Below, in pieces: positions 51,364 through 64,000 of a stretch of DNA of 64,000 bases (the stretch's first letter is position 1; every line of letters begins with the position of its first letter). Location: NCBI RefSeq assembly GCF_900446255.1, contig NZ_UIGI01000001.1:336763-400762 (forward strand), given 5' to 3'. Made by a program: the position numbers and the translations under genes. The stretch is from Buttiauxella agrestis. GTDB lineage: Bacteria > Pseudomonadota > Gammaproteobacteria > Enterobacterales > Enterobacteriaceae. Below the pieces are notes generated by a model. It made no database searches. It was not told where the DNA came from and saw nothing but the letters and a program-made list of their open reading frames with translations.

Positions 51364-53268
51364 TTACTCGGCCTGCATCATCTGCTCTAACTGGTCGTGC
51401 GCGTCCAGCCATTCCATCTCGCACTCTTCCAGTGCTGACTTCACTTTCACCTGAGTTTGCAGACATTCAGTCATTTCTGCTTTACGACTTTGGTCGTAAA
51501 TAGCGCTGTCAGCCAGTTTTTCTTCCACTTGCGCAAGCTGGGCATTCAGCTTTTCCATCTGCTTTTCAAGCGTGGTGATTTGCTTGCGCAGCGGCTGAGT
51601 TTGCGTGCGCAATTCTGCTTCACGGCGTTTTTGATCTTTACGGGACTGTGCGCTGTTGGCGTTATCTTTTGCAGAATCGAGCGGCTGGTTTTCCTGCTTT
51701 TGCAGATCGACAAGCCACTGCTGATAATCTTCCAGATCGCCATCAAAGGCTTCGACTTTGCCGTCGTGGACCAGATACAAATCATCAGTAGTTGAACGCA
51801 ATAAGTGACGGTCGTGCGAAACCACTACCAGCGCGCCTTCAAAATCAATCAACGCTTCGGTCAGTGCCTGACGCATGTCGAGATCAAGGTGGTTGGTGGG
51901 TTCATCAAGCAGCAGCAGGTTAGGGCGCTGCCAGACCACTAACGCCAGGACCAGACGTGCTTTTTCACCACCGGAGAAACGCGCGGTTTGTTCGGTGACT
52001 TTGTCGCCACGGAAACCAAATCCGCCCAGATAATCACGCAATTGCTGTTCCAGCTCTTTCGGTGCGATACGCGCCAGATGCTGCAATGGCGATTCGTCAG
52101 CGCGTAAGTACTCGAGCTGATGCTGTGCGAAGTAACCGAGCTTAATACCTTTCGCCAGCCCGATATCGCCCTTCAACGGTTCGATTTCTTCCGCCAGCAA
52201 TTTAATCAGCGTTGATTTACCGGCACCGTTGCGGCCAAGCAGGCCGATGCGTGAGCCAGGAACCAGATTCAGTTTGATGGAATCCAGAATCACGCGTTCG
52301 CCATAACCGGCGCTGACTTTTTCCATACGCAGCAGCGGGTTTGGCAGGCTTTCCGGAGCACGGAAGCTGAAATGGAATGGGTTATCAACGTGCGCTGGGG
52401 CAATCAGCTCCATGCGTTCGAGCATCTTCACGCGGCTTTGTGCTTGTTTTGCTTTGCTGGCTTTTGCTTTAAAACGGTCGATAAAACCTTGCAGATGCGC
52501 GACACGCTCCTGCTGGCTTTCATACATCGACTGCTGTTGCGCCAGGCGAGTGGCACGTTGGCCTTCAAACGACGAGTAGTTGCCGGTGTACTCAAACATC
52601 TGCTCTTGTTCAATGTGAATAATTTTACTGACCACCGGGTCGAGGAAGTCTCGGTCGTGGGAAATCAGAATTAACGTGCCCTGATAACTTTTCAACCAGC
52701 GTTCGAGCCAGATAACCGCATCTAAGTCCAGGTGGTTAGTCGGTTCATCGAGCAGCAGTAAATCGGAACGGCAAATCAGAGCTTGTGCGAGGTTCAGACG
52801 CATACGCCAGCCACCGGAGAAATCACTCACCGGGCGCTCGAGTTGCTCATTACTGAAGCCTAAACCGTGCAGTAAACTTGAAGCGCGGGAGCGAATCGTC
52901 CAGGCATCTACTGCATCAAGCTTACCGTGAATCAGCGCAATAGCGTGGCCATCGTTGCGCTCATTGGCTTTTGCCAGTTCTGCTTCAAGCTGGCGGAATT
53001 CGCGGTCGCCATCAATAACATATTCAATGGCAGGCATTGCCAGAGCTGGCGTTTCCTGGTTTACCCAAGCCAGCGCCCAGTTTCCCGGATAGGTCATGCT
53101 GCCACCATCGGCGCTGATCTCGTTCTTCAGAAGCGCCAGCAGCGTGGATTTACCGCAGCCGTTTTTACCCACCAGACCCACTTTTTGGCCTGGATTGATG
53201 GTAGCGGTGGCGTTATCCAGCAGAACGCGTGTGCCGCGACGAATTTGTAACGAGGAGAAAACAATCAT
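51364..53268 (-). CDS. yheS: ABC-F family ATPase YheS
   Basis: A soluble protein with two ABC ATPase domains and no membrane part, 634 residues (E. coli 637). Walker A motifs are GKNGCGKST (about 34-42) and GRNGAGKST (about 345). Signatures are FSGGW and FSGGE, with Walker B LLLLDEPTNHLD twice. A C-terminal coiled coil is rich in Lys and Glu. ABC-F proteins act on ribosomes. It is convergent with the LysE-type gene and divergent from kefG. Confidence 0.95.
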   Translation of the reverse strand: MIVFSSLQIRRGTRVLLDNATATINPGQKVGLVGKNGCGKSTLLALLKNEISADGGSMTYPGNWALAWVNQETPALAMPAIEYVIDGDREFRQLEAELAKANERNDGHAIALIHGKLDAVDAWTIRSRASSLLHGLGFSNEQLERPVSDFSGGWRMRLNLAQALICRSDLLLLDEPTNHLDLDAVIWLERWLKSYQGTLILISHDRDFLDPVVSKIIHIEQEQMFEYTGNYSSFEGQRATRLAQQQSMYESQQERVAHLQGFIDRFKAKASKAKQAQSRVKMLERMELIAPAHVDNPFHFSFRAPESLPNPLLRMEKVSAGYGERVILDSIKLNLVPGSRIGLLGRNGAGKSTLIKLLAEEIEPLKGDIGLAKGIKLGYFAQHQLEYLRADESPLQHLARIAPKELEQQLRDYLGGFGFRGDKVTEQTARFSGGEKARLVLALVVWQRPNLLLLDEPTNHLDLDMRQALTEALIDFEGALVVVSHDRHLLRSTTDDLYLVHDGKVEAFDGDLEDYQQWLVDLQKQENQPLDSAKDNANSAQSRKDQKRREAELRTQTQPLRKQITTLEKQMEKLNAQLAQVEEKLADSAIYDQSRKAEMTECLQTQVKVKSALEECEMEWLDAHDQLEQMMQAE

Positions 53269-53390
53269 AAAGCGCCGTATGTTCAGAGTATGTTAAATTG
53301 TCATTATATTAAGGTAACGTGATGCTTACGGCACCGCGTCGGGCTGCATGGTAGCCCAATTTAAAGACTATGACGACGCCCTGGAGGGTA

Positions 53391-53945
53391 ATGATGTCGC
53401 AGCCGCCGAAAGTTTTGCTGCTATATGCCCATCCGGAGTCACAAGATTCGGTCGCAAACCGCGTCTTACTCCAGCCTGCGCAGAAGCTTGCTAATGTCAC
53501 TGTGCATGACCTTTATGCGCACTATCCTGACTTTTTTATTGATATCTATCGCGAGCAGGCATTGCTGCAAGAGCACGATGTCATCGTCTTTCAGCACCCT
53601 CTTTATACTTATAGCTGCCCGGCGTTACTCAAAGAGTGGCTGGATCGTGTGCTCAGCCGTGGCTTTGCCAGTGGTGTCGGAGGTACAGCTCTCGCGGGAA
53701 AGTACTGGCGTAGTGTGATAACCACCGGGGAACCAGAAGGTGCCTATCGCCACGATGGTTTTAATCGCTTTCCACTGACCGATATTTTACGGCCCTTTGA
53801 ACTGACTGCCGCGATGTGCCGTATGCACTGGATGAATCCAATGATTGTTTATTGGGCGCGTCGTCAGTCTCCCCAAGAGCTTGCCAGCCACGCGAAGGCG
53901 TATGGCGAGTGGTTGGCTTCACCAACCCTGCCAGGAGGCCGCTGA
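53391..53945 (+). CDS. kefG: KefB ancillary quinone reductase KefG
   Basis: A 184-residue flavodoxin-like NAD(P)H-quinone oxidoreductase that is required for full activity of the KefB potassium efflux system. Conserved parts are [39 protein letters not shown] and [13 protein letters not shown]. The start at 53391 has GGAGGG five bases upstream, and this gives the E. coli length. Its TGA overlaps the kefB ATG by one base. Confidence 0.95.
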   Translation: MMSQPPKVLLLYAHPESQDSVANRVLLQPAQKLANVTVHDLYAHYPDFFIDIYREQALLQEHDVIVFQHPLYTYSCPALLKEWLDRVLSRGFASGVGGTALAGKYWRSVITTGEPEGAYRHDGFNRFPLTDILRPFELTAAMCRMHWMNPMIVYWARRQSPQELASHAKAYGEWLASPTLPGGR

Positions 53946-55753
53946 TGGAAGGTTCGGACGTATTGCTGGCGGGAGTGCTGTTTTTGTTTGCAGCAGTGGT
54001 TGCCGTCCCTATTGCTGCCCGGTTGGGGATTGGCGCGGTGCTCGGCTATTTGCTGGCGGGAATCGCCATTGGGCCGTGGGGTTTAGGGTTTATCAGTGAC
54101 GTAGATGAAATCCTGCACTTTTCGGAGCTGGGTGTTGTGTTCCTGATGTTTATCATTGGGTTGGAACTGAACCCTTCAAAGTTATGGCAGCTCCGGCGTT
54201 CTATTTTTGGTGTCGGTGCCGCGCAGGTATTGCTCAGTGCGGTGATACTGGCCGGGTTGTTGATGCTGACGCAGTTTTCCTGGCAAGCGGCAGTCATTGG
54301 CGGAATAGGGCTGGCGATGTCCTCGACCGCGATGGCATTGCAATTAATGCGCGATAAAGGCATGAACCGCAATGAATCCGGCCAGCTCGGATTCTCTGTG
54401 TTGCTGTTCCAGGATTTAGCTGTCATTCCGGCGATTGCTTTGGTTCCGTTGCTCGCCGGAAATGGTGACGACAGCCCTGACTGGATAAAAATTGGCTTCA
54501 AGGTGTTGGCGTTTGCGGGCATGTTGATTGGCGGGCGTTACCTTTTAAAGCCTCTGTTCCGCTTTATTGCAGGCTCCGGCGTGCGGGAAGTCTTCACCGC
54601 TGCGGCACTGTTATTGGTGTTGGGTTCAGCGTTATTTATGGATGCGTTGGGCTTTTCAATGGCGCTCGGTACGTTCATCGCAGGTGTATTGCTGGCTGAA
54701 AGCGAATATCGCCACGAACTGGAAATCGCTATCGATCCTTTTAAGGGATTGTTGCTCGGACTGTTCTTTATCTCCGTCGGCATGGCACTAAACCTTGGCG
54801 TGCTTTACACCCATATTTTCTGGGTTGTCCTGGGCGTCGTGGTGCTGGTGGCGGTGAAAGCCGGTGTGCTGTATGGCCTGTCGTGGTTTTTCGGTTTGCG
54901 CAGCTCCGAGCGTTTGCAGTTCTCCGGCGTACTCAGCCAGGGCGGAGAGTTTGCTTTCGTACTGTTCTCAACCGCTTCATCACAAAAGCTGTTCAGCGGT
55001 GATCAGATGCCGCTGCTGCTTGTGACCGTTACGTTATCGATGATGACCACGCCGCTACTGATGAAAGGTGTCGATGCCATTCTTGCGCGGCGGTTTAATA
55101 TTGTTGATGACGAAAACGATGAAAAGCCCTACGTGGAGGACGATCAGCCGCAGGTGATTATTGTCGGCTTCGGACGTTTCGGGCAGGTGATTGGGCGCTT
55201 ACTGATGGCGAACAAAATGCGCATTACGGTGCTGGAGCGTGATATCAGTTCCGTGAGCCTGATGCGTAAATATGGCTACAAAGTTTATTATGGTGATGCC
55301 ACCGAACTTGAGTTGTTACGTTCGGCAGGTGCCGAGACGGCAAAGTCGATTGTGATTACCTGTAATGAACCGGAAGACACAATGAAAGTCGTTCATTTGT
55401 GTCAACAACACTTTCCACATCTGGCGATACTGGCGCGTGCCAGGGGGCGTGTGGAGGCGCATGAATTATTGCAGGCTGGCGTCACGCAATTCTCCCGCGA
55501 GACGTTTTCCAGCGCGCTGGAACTGGGGCGTAAGGCGCTGATGACGTTGGGAATGCATCCCCATCAGGCACATCGTGCGCAGCTTCATTTCCGACGCCTG
55601 GATATGAGTATGCTGCGTGAATTAATGCCGATTCATACCGATAACGCACAAATTTCCAGGGTTCGGGAAGCACGTCGTGAGTTGGAAGAGATCTTCGAAC
55701 GCGAGATGCAGCAAGAGCGTCGGCAGTTTGACGGTTGGGACGATTTTGAATAA
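53945..55753 (+). CDS. kefB: glutathione-gated K+/H+ antiporter KefB
   Basis: A CPA2-type antiporter of 602 residues (E. coli 601) that acidifies the cytoplasm during electrophile attack. About twelve membrane helices cover residues 1-380 ([19 protein letters not shown] at the start). A short linker leads to a C-terminal RCK/TrkA-N domain with the nucleotide motif [16 protein letters not shown]. The TGATG junction with kefG fixes the start. Confidence 0.97.
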   Translation: MEGSDVLLAGVLFLFAAVVAVPIAARLGIGAVLGYLLAGIAIGPWGLGFISDVDEILHFSELGVVFLMFIIGLELNPSKLWQLRRSIFGVGAAQVLLSAVILAGLLMLTQFSWQAAVIGGIGLAMSSTAMALQLMRDKGMNRNESGQLGFSVLLFQDLAVIPAIALVPLLAGNGDDSPDWIKIGFKVLAFAGMLIGGRYLLKPLFRFIAGSGVREVFTAAALLLVLGSALFMDALGFSMALGTFIAGVLLAESEYRHELEIAIDPFKGLLLGLFFISVGMALNLGVLYTHIFWVVLGVVVLVAVKAGVLYGLSWFFGLRSSERLQFSGVLSQGGEFAFVLFSTASSQKLFSGDQMPLLLVTVTLSMMTTPLLMKGVDAILARRFNIVDDENDEKPYVEDDQPQVIIVGFGRFGQVIGRLLMANKMRITVLERDISSVSLMRKYGYKVYYGDATELELLRSAGAETAKSIVITCNEPEDTMKVVHLCQQHFPHLAILARARGRVEAHELLQAGVTQFSRETFSSALELGRKALMTLGMHPHQAHRAQLHFRRLDMSMLRELMPIHTDNAQISRVREARRELEEIFEREMQQERRQFDGWDDFE

Positions 55754-55767
55754 TTAAGGTGAAGCCA

Positions 55768-55968
55768 ATGCCGGTGCGTAAACGTTTTATTGCCGGGGCT
55801 GTTTGCCCTGAATGCCAGACGCGGGATTCCCTCGCGATGTGGCGTGAGAATAATGTCGATATTGTTGAGTGTGTTAAGTGCGGTCATCAAATGCGTGAAG
55901 AGGATAAGCAACCTCGGGACCGTGCTCGCGAACAAGAGCAAGTGATCGGGATTTTTCATCCGGACTAG
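55768..55968 (+). CDS. yheV: YheV, small zinc-ribbon protein
   Basis: A 66-residue protein with paired CxxC motifs, CPEC (about 13-16) and CVKC (about 36-39), typical of a zinc ribbon. It ends VIGIFHPD, as in E. coli. The ATG at 55768 follows AAGGTGA; a GTG nine bases upstream is less likely. It begins 14 bp after kefB and is likely cotranscribed. Function unknown. Confidence 0.92.
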   Translation: MPVRKRFIAGAVCPECQTRDSLAMWRENNVDIVECVKCGHQMREEDKQPRDRAREQEQVIGIFHPD

Positions 55969-56066
55969 CGAGATGCGCCAGCTTTTTTTAAGCTTAGGGG
56001 TACACCGGCGCTAAATTCCGCTACAATCGGCGCCAGTTTTTTTCTCACGCTCGCTCAGGAGATATC

Positions 56067-56651
56067 ATGAAAGTAGCAAAAGACCTGGTGGTCAGCCTGG
56101 CTTATCAGGTACGTACAGAAGACGGTGTGTTGGTTGATGAGTCTCCGGTGAGTGCGCCGCTGGACTATCTGCATGGTCACGGCTCCCTGATTTCTGGTCT
56201 GGAAACCGCTCTGGAAGGTCACGTTGTTGGTGATCGTTTCGACGTGAACGTTGGCGCAAATGACGCTTATGGCCAATACGACGAAAACCTCGTTCAGCGT
56301 GTACCGAAAGACGTCTTCATGGGCGTTGATGAGCTGGAAGTGGGTATGCGCTTCATGGCTGATACCGACCAGGGTCCAGTACCTGTTGAAATTACCGCAG
56401 TTGAAGATGAGCACGTTGTTGTCGATGGCAACCACATGCTGGCAGGTCAGAACCTGAGCTTCAACGTAGAAGTTATCGCTATTCGTGAAGCGACTGCTGA
56501 AGAACTGGCTCATGGTCACGTTCACGGCGAACACGATCATCACCACGACCATGGTGAAGATGGCTGCTGCGGTGGTCATGGCCACGATCACGGCGACCAT
56601 GAACATGGTAAAGGTGGTTGCGGCGGTAATGGTGGCTGCGGTTGCCATTAA
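56067..56651 (+). CDS. slyD: FKBP-type peptidyl-prolyl isomerase and metallochaperone SlyD
   Basis: A cytoplasmic folding helper and nickel donor for hydrogenase maturation. It has 194 residues (E. coli 196). The FKBP domain (about 1-69 and 125-145) is split by the insert-in-flap domain. From about 147 the tail is a His/Cys/Gly metal-binding region with some fourteen His and six Cys, for example HDHHHDHGEDGCCGG. The tail begins after EELAHG. Confidence 0.97.
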   Translation: MKVAKDLVVSLAYQVRTEDGVLVDESPVSAPLDYLHGHGSLISGLETALEGHVVGDRFDVNVGANDAYGQYDENLVQRVPKDVFMGVDELEVGMRFMADTDQGPVPVEITAVEDEHVVVDGNHMLAGQNLSFNVEVIAIREATAEELAHGHVHGEHDHHHDHGEDGCCGGHGHDHGDHEHGKGGCGGNGGCGCH

Positions 56652-56676
56652 TCCGTTAAGGATGCCGTTAGGAATA

Positions 56677-56706
56677 AAAAAGGCGTGTCTGTGACACGCC
56701 TTTTCT
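56677..56706. terminator. bidirectional terminator between slyD and slyX
   Basis: AAAAAGGCGTGTC (56677-56689) pairs with GACACGCCTTTT (56693-56704) with loop TGT. A-run before and T-run after give U-tracts in both directions for convergent slyD and slyX. Confidence 0.9.
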
Positions 56707-56716
56707 TTTTGTGAAA

Positions 56717-56935
56717 TTAGTAATGCGGGGGCGGAGTTTCTTCGGCTTCTGAAGCTACCATCGAAGGTTGGCTCGCTTTTAGTTTTTCAACCAACAAACG
56801 GAAATGCTCGCGCAATTTGACCATCTCCAATTCGTGAGCCGTTACCGTCTGATTTAACTCTTCTATTGTAATCTCCTGGAAAGCGAGACGACTCTCAAGT
56901 TCTTCCAGCCGTTGTTCGGTCGATTTTTGTTGCAT
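56717..56935 (-). CDS. slyX: SlyX coiled-coil protein
   Basis: A 72-residue protein (E. coli 72) of unknown role. Residues 5-50 are a heptad-rich coiled coil ([20 protein letters not shown]). It ends with PPHY, the characteristic SlyX tail. It is convergent with slyD and divergent from fkpA. Confidence 0.94.
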   Translation of the reverse strand: MQQKSTEQRLEELESRLAFQEITIEELNQTVTAHELEMVKLREHFRLLVEKLKASQPSMVASEAEETPPPHY

Positions 56936-57022
56936 GGCTAATGACTCCTGGCCTGCGGATGGACAATTCCTGGCGATTCTACTGAAAAATCTCTCTCGAT
57001 ACAGTGTCGTTTTGCGCTGGAC

Positions 57023-57050
57023 GAAACTTCTTTAAACAAAAAGAGTCTGA
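57023..57050 (+). promoter_or_regulatory. sigmaE promoter of fkpA
   Basis: GAAACTT (57023-57029) and TCTGA (57046-57050) are spaced by 16 bp, close to the sigmaE consensus GGAACTT-N15/16-TCTGA. fkpA is a known member of the sigmaE envelope-stress regulon in E. coli. The start point would be about 100 bp before the fkpA ATG. Confidence 0.65.
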
Positions 57051-57162
57051 ATTTGTCTCGATAAGACGCGGAGAGATTGTGTAGATTTCTTCCACGACGT
57101 TATAGTACGTCTCTTAGTTGATAATAACCTTGGGGTTAGAGGCCCCGGCCCTGGAGAAATGG

Positions 57163-57990
57163 ATGAAATCACTGTTTAAAGTAACGCTACTGGCGACCAC
57201 GATGGCCGTTGCCCTGAGCGCTCCGGCGTTCGCTGCCCCGGCTGCTGCCGCTAAAGATGCTGCAGCTCCTGCTGCTGCCAGCAACGCGGCATTCAAAAAT
57301 GACGACCAGAAATCTGCGTACGCATTAGGTGCTTCGCTGGGCCGTTATATGGAAAACTCTCTGAAAGAACAAGAAAAGCTGGGTATCACTCTTGATAAAA
57401 CTCAGCTTATCGCTGGTGTTCAGGATGCATTTGCTGACAAGAGCAAATTATCCGACCAAGAAATCGAGCAGACTCTGCAAGCTTTTGAAGCTCGCGTGAA
57501 GTCTTCTGCTCAAGCGAAAATGGAAAAAGACGCTAAAGAAAACGCGGATAAGGGCAAAGCCTTCCGTGATACTTTCGCAAAAGAGAAAGGTGTTAAAACC
57601 TCTTCTACTGGCCTGATGTATAAAATCGACAAAGCCGGTACGGGTGAAGCACCAACGGATAGCGACACTGTTGTTGTGAATTACAAAGGTACGCTGATTG
57701 ACGGTAAAGAGTTTGATAACTCTTACACCCGTGGCGAGCCACTGTCTTTCCGTCTTGACGGTGTTATCCCAGGCTGGACTGAAGGTCTGAAAAACCTGAA
57801 GAAAGGCGGGAAAATCAAACTGGTTATTCCACCAGAATTAGCATACGGAAAAACTGGCGTTCCAGGGATCCCTGCTAACTCCACGCTGGTGTTTGACGTT
57901 GAGCTGCTGGATATCAAACCAGCGCCTAAAGCAGACGCTAAACCAGATGCCGCTCCTGCTCCAGAAGCTGAAGCAGCTAAGAGCAAGTAA
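57163..57990 (+). CDS. fkpA: periplasmic FKBP-type peptidyl-prolyl isomerase FkpA
   Basis: A periplasmic chaperone and isomerase of 275 residues (E. coli 270). The signal peptide is 1-24, ending APAFA. An Ala-rich stretch and a helical dimerisation domain follow (about 40-140). The FKBP domain (about 145-255) has VVVNYKGTLIDGKEFDNSY and VIPGWTEGLKNLKKGGK. An Ala/Pro/Lys tail closes the protein. The start follows CTGGAGAAATGG; the opening from 57118 is too long. Confidence 0.97.
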   Translation: MKSLFKVTLLATTMAVALSAPAFAAPAAAAKDAAAPAAASNAAFKNDDQKSAYALGASLGRYMENSLKEQEKLGITLDKTQLIAGVQDAFADKSKLSDQEIEQTLQAFEARVKSSAQAKMEKDAKENADKGKAFRDTFAKEKGVKTSSTGLMYKIDKAGTGEAPTDSDTVVVNYKGTLIDGKEFDNSYTRGEPLSFRLDGVIPGWTEGLKNLKKGGKIKLVIPPELAYGKTGVPGIPANSTLVFDVELLDIKPAPKADAKPDAAPAPEAEAAKSK

Positions 57991-58000
57991 GGTATGATTA

Positions 58001-58029
58001 ACCGCCGCCCACAGGGGCGGCGGTTTTTT
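58001..58029 (+). terminator. rho-independent terminator of fkpA
   Basis: ACCGCCGCCC (58001-58010) and GGGCGGCGGT (58015-58024) form a perfect 10-bp stem with loop ACAG and are followed by six T residues, 10 nt past the fkpA stop. Confidence 0.95.
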
Positions 58030-58167
58030 ATTTGAGGCAGGGTATAATAAAAGCTGGAAAGCGCATCTTACGCTGTATTACCTTAGCAGACTGCGCAACA
58101 ACGAGTATGAGTCTGCCCTGACACCATTTAAGCGCGACAGGCTCTCTGTAGAGGGTGGTATCTTTAA

Positions 58168-58890
58168 ATGTCCAATTCGCTTTTAACCAATGAAACCAGT
58201 GAGCTTGACTTACTGGACCAGCGTCCTTTTGAACAAACCGACTTTGAAATATTAAAATCCTACGAAGCGGTAGTGGACGGGTTAGCGATGCTGATTGGTT
58301 CTCATTGTGAAATTGTGTTGCACTCGCTGCAAGATTTAAAATGTTCCGCCATCCGTATCGCGAATGGTGAACATACCGGGCGCAAAATTGGCTCGCCAAT
58401 TACCGATCTCGCATTACGAATGCTGCATGATATGACCGGTGCGGACAGTAGCGTTTCTAAATGCTATTTCACACGTGCTAAAAGTGGCGTACTGATGAAG
58501 TCAGAAACTATCGCCATTCGGAATCGTGATGAGCGCGTCATCGGACTGCTGTGCATCAACATCAACCTTGATGTGCCGTTCTCGCAAATTATGTCGACGT
58601 TTATTCCGCCGGAAACGCCAGAAGTGGCTTCTTCCGTAAACTTTGCTTCCTCAGTAGAAGATTTGGTTATGCAGGCGCTGGAATTCACGATTGAAGAAGT
58701 GAATGCCGATCGTAATGTGTCCAACAACGCCAAGAATCGACAGATTGTCCTCAATCTTTACGAGAAAGGCATCTTTGATATCAAAGATGCTATTAACCAG
58801 GTTGCCGACCGTTTGAATATTTCTAAACACACGGTGTATCTCTACATCCGTCAATTCAAAAACGGTGATTTCCAGGGGCAGGATAAGTAA
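58168..58890 (+). CDS. yheO: YheO, PAS-like/HTH transcriptional regulator
   Basis: A 240-residue protein with an N-terminal YheO PAS-like domain (about 25-140, [20 protein letters not shown]) and a C-terminal helix-turn-helix (about 185-230, [20 protein letters not shown]). Regulatory targets are not well known. Its stop overlaps the tusD ATG by one base, so it is cotranscribed with the tRNA-thiolation genes, as in E. coli. Confidence 0.93.
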   Translation: MSNSLLTNETSELDLLDQRPFEQTDFEILKSYEAVVDGLAMLIGSHCEIVLHSLQDLKCSAIRIANGEHTGRKIGSPITDLALRMLHDMTGADSSVSKCYFTRAKSGVLMKSETIAIRNRDERVIGLLCININLDVPFSQIMSTFIPPETPEVASSVNFASSVEDLVMQALEFTIEEVNADRNVSNNAKNRQIVLNLYEKGIFDIKDAINQVADRLNISKHTVYLYIRQFKNGDFQGQDK

Positions 58891-59276
58891 TGCGTTTTGC
58901 CATCCTGGTGACAGGGCCGGCTTATGGCACGCAGCAGGCGAGTAGTGCGTTGCAGTTTTCACAGGCTGTTATCGCCCAGGGACATACGTTGGAAAGCGTC
59001 TTCTTCTACCGTGAAGGTGTTTATAACGCGAATCAGCTGACCTCTCCTGCAAGCGATGAATTTGATTTAGTGCGCGCCTGGCAACATCTGCATCAACTGC
59101 ATGGAGTCGAGCTGCATATTTGCGTGGCTGCCGCGTTACGCCGCGGCGTGACAGACGAAGAACAAGCGATTCAACTTGGTTTACCGTGCCATAACTTGCA
59201 GCCTGGTTTCACGCTAAGTGGACTGGGTGCTTTGGCACAAGCCTCTCTGACCTGTGATAGAACGGTGCAATTCTGA
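58890..59276 (+). CDS. tusD: sulfurtransferase TusD
   Basis: A subunit of the TusBCD complex that relays sulfur from TusA to TusE for 2-thiolation of U34 in tRNA for Lys, Glu and Gln. It has 128 residues. The sulfur-carrying cysteine is Cys78 in [13 protein letters not shown]. Its last base overlaps the tusC start. Confidence 0.97.
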   Translation: MRFAILVTGPAYGTQQASSALQFSQAVIAQGHTLESVFFYREGVYNANQLTSPASDEFDLVRAWQHLHQLHGVELHICVAAALRRGVTDEEQAIQLGLPCHNLQPGFTLSGLGALAQASLTCDRTVQF

Positions 59277-59635
59277 TGAAGCGCGTGGCATTTATATTTA
59301 AAACACCGCCTCATGGAAGCGCTGCTGGCCGGGAAGGGTTGGATGCTTTGCTGGCAACATCAGCGCTAAGCGAAGACATCGGTGTGTTTTTCATTGGTGA
59401 TGGCGTATTGCAATTGATTCCGGGCCAACAGCCGGGACTTGTCCTCGCAAGAGATTACATCGCAACTTTTCGCGTGCTGCCGCTGTACGACATTGAACAG
59501 TGTTATATCTGTGCAGCGTCTATTCGCGAGAGAGGATTGTCTCCAGAAAGTGCCTGGGTGCTTGATGTAAAACCTCTTGAACCAGATGCGCTGAGTGAAA
59601 TGCTGCATCAGTTTGATGTAGTACTGACTTTCTGA
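59276..59635 (+). CDS. tusC: sulfur relay protein TusC
   Basis: 119 residues, the E. coli length, a DsrF-like member of the TusBCD heterohexamer without a catalytic role of its own. Conserved parts are [20 protein letters not shown] and [13 protein letters not shown]. It overlaps tusD by one base and is 6 bp before tusB. Confidence 0.96.
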   Translation: MKRVAFIFKTPPHGSAAGREGLDALLATSALSEDIGVFFIGDGVLQLIPGQQPGLVLARDYIATFRVLPLYDIEQCYICAASIRERGLSPESAWVLDVKPLEPDALSEMLHQFDVVLTF

Positions 59636-59641
59636 GGCGAC

Positions 59642-59929
59642 ATGCTGCATATTTTACAACACTCACCTTTTCAAACAGATCTTGAATCGTTGCTGCGCTG
59701 TGTGAAGCCTGGCGACGATCTTTTATTGATACAAAATGCGGTCATCGCGGCGTTATCAGGGACCAAAGCCCTTGATTTACTGCTCTGCGCCCCCATTTCT
59801 ATTTACGCGCTGCACGAAGATATCGAGGCTCGTGGCTTAACTGCTCAAATTTCGAACGGCATAGGCAAGGTCAGCTATACTGATTTCGTCGGATTGACAG
59901 TTAAACACGAACAGCAGATTACCTGGTAA
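59642..59929 (+). CDS. tusB: sulfur relay protein TusB
   Basis: 95 residues, a DsrH-like subunit of TusBCD. It starts MLHILQHSPFQTDLESLL and ends TVKHEQQITW, like the E. coli protein. It is the last gene before the str operon promoter. Confidence 0.96.
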   Translation: MLHILQHSPFQTDLESLLRCVKPGDDLLLIQNAVIAALSGTKALDLLLCAPISIYALHEDIEARGLTAQISNGIGKVSYTDFVGLTVKHEQQITW

Positions 59930-59952
59930 AATCCAGGATTGTTGTATATTTC

Positions 59953-60991
<1,039 letters not shown>

Positions 60992-61013
60992 TCCCTTCGG
61001 AGTGTTAGTCACC

Positions 61014-61043
61014 AAGCGGGCGCTTCATGTGAGCTGCCCGCTT
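61014..61043 (+). other. intercistronic hairpin between rpsG and fusA
   Basis: AAGCGGGC (61014-61021) pairs with GCCCGCTT (61036-61043) with a 14-nt loop, 42 nt before fusA. Lack of a U-tract argues against termination; it may affect mRNA decay or the translation ratio. Confidence 0.55.
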
Positions 61044-61075
61044 TGGGTTACTTAAATGAACGTCCTAGGATATAG

Positions 61076-63199
<2,124 letters not shown>

Positions 63200-63228
63200 G
63201 CCCCGAGTTTAAAAAACATTGATCCCGT

Positions 63229-64000
<772 letters not shown>

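Noticed and set aside
56007-56043. GGCGC/GCGCC with T7 between yheV and slyD as a terminator
   Set aside because: The stem has only 5 bp with an 18-nt loop, and a TACAAT -10-like element lies inside the loop, so it more likely overlaps the slyD promoter.

Overview
The window is a stretch of enterobacterial core chromosome. Its gene order follows the Escherichia coli block that runs from feo/yhgF through ompB, pckA, mrcA, aroKB, dam, trpS, yhf, nir-cysG, pabA-argD, crp, kefGB and slyD-fkpA to the str operon (rpsL-rpsG-fusA-tufA). CRP looks essentially identical to the E. coli protein, as far as I remember that sequence, and nearly every other protein is a close full-length homologue. Divergent hof genes, an extra codA, an extra LysE-type exporter and the absence of the frl genes of E. 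coli K-12 point to a non-Escherichia member of Enterobacteriaceae (Enterobacter, Kluyvera, Buttiauxella or Cedecea type). I cannot fix the genus without a search.

Layout. 1-307: AT-rich region downstream of tex that probably carries the promoter of feoA, which would lie beyond the window. 308-9577: tex, greB (minus), ompR-envZ (plus), then pckA, hslO, hslR and yrfG (minus). 9638-12670: igaA and divergent nudE. 12719-18779: mrcA and the divergent hofMNOPQ run for DNA uptake. 19098-25491: aroK-aroB-damX-dam-rpe-gph-trpS. 25670-33147: the complete, largely uncharacterised yhfZYXWVUTS operon with a readable promoter and paired operator. 33193-38708: yhfL lipoprotein gene, then the nirB-nirD-nirC-cysG nitrite reductase operon with FNR and NarL/NarP sites. 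38937-41435: orphan codA and tsgA. 41716-44906: ppiA, a yhfG-fic fusion gene, pabA and argD with two ARG boxes. 44914-50654: yhfK, crp, yhfA, prkB, yheU and yheT. 50717-55968: an inserted LysE-family exporter, yheS, kefG, kefB and yheV. 56067-59929: slyD, slyX, fkpA, yheO and tusDCB. 60056-64000: rpsL, rpsG, fusA and the 5' part of tufA, cut by the window end.

Functional themes. OmpR/EnvZ, IgaA, FkpA, PpiA and MrcA serve the envelope. CRP is encoded here, and consensus or near-consensus CRP sites lie before pckA, between tsgA and ppiA, and in crp's own leader. NirBDC and CysG form a self-contained nitrite-reduction module with its own siroheme synthase. TusBCD, RpsL, RpsG, EF-G and EF-Tu serve translation. 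Dam, HofM-Q and Tex act on or take up nucleic acid.

The most unusual item is at 42399-43001. One uninterrupted gene appears to join the first ~28 residues of the YhfG antitoxin, up to its inhibitory motif, to the Fic toxin/AMP-transferase. This would turn a two-gene toxin-antitoxin pair into a single polypeptide. The second is the intact dark yhf operon, whose promoter is overlapped and followed by two matching 14-bp palindromes. No CRISPR array, prophage, insertion sequence, tRNA or rRNA gene was seen.
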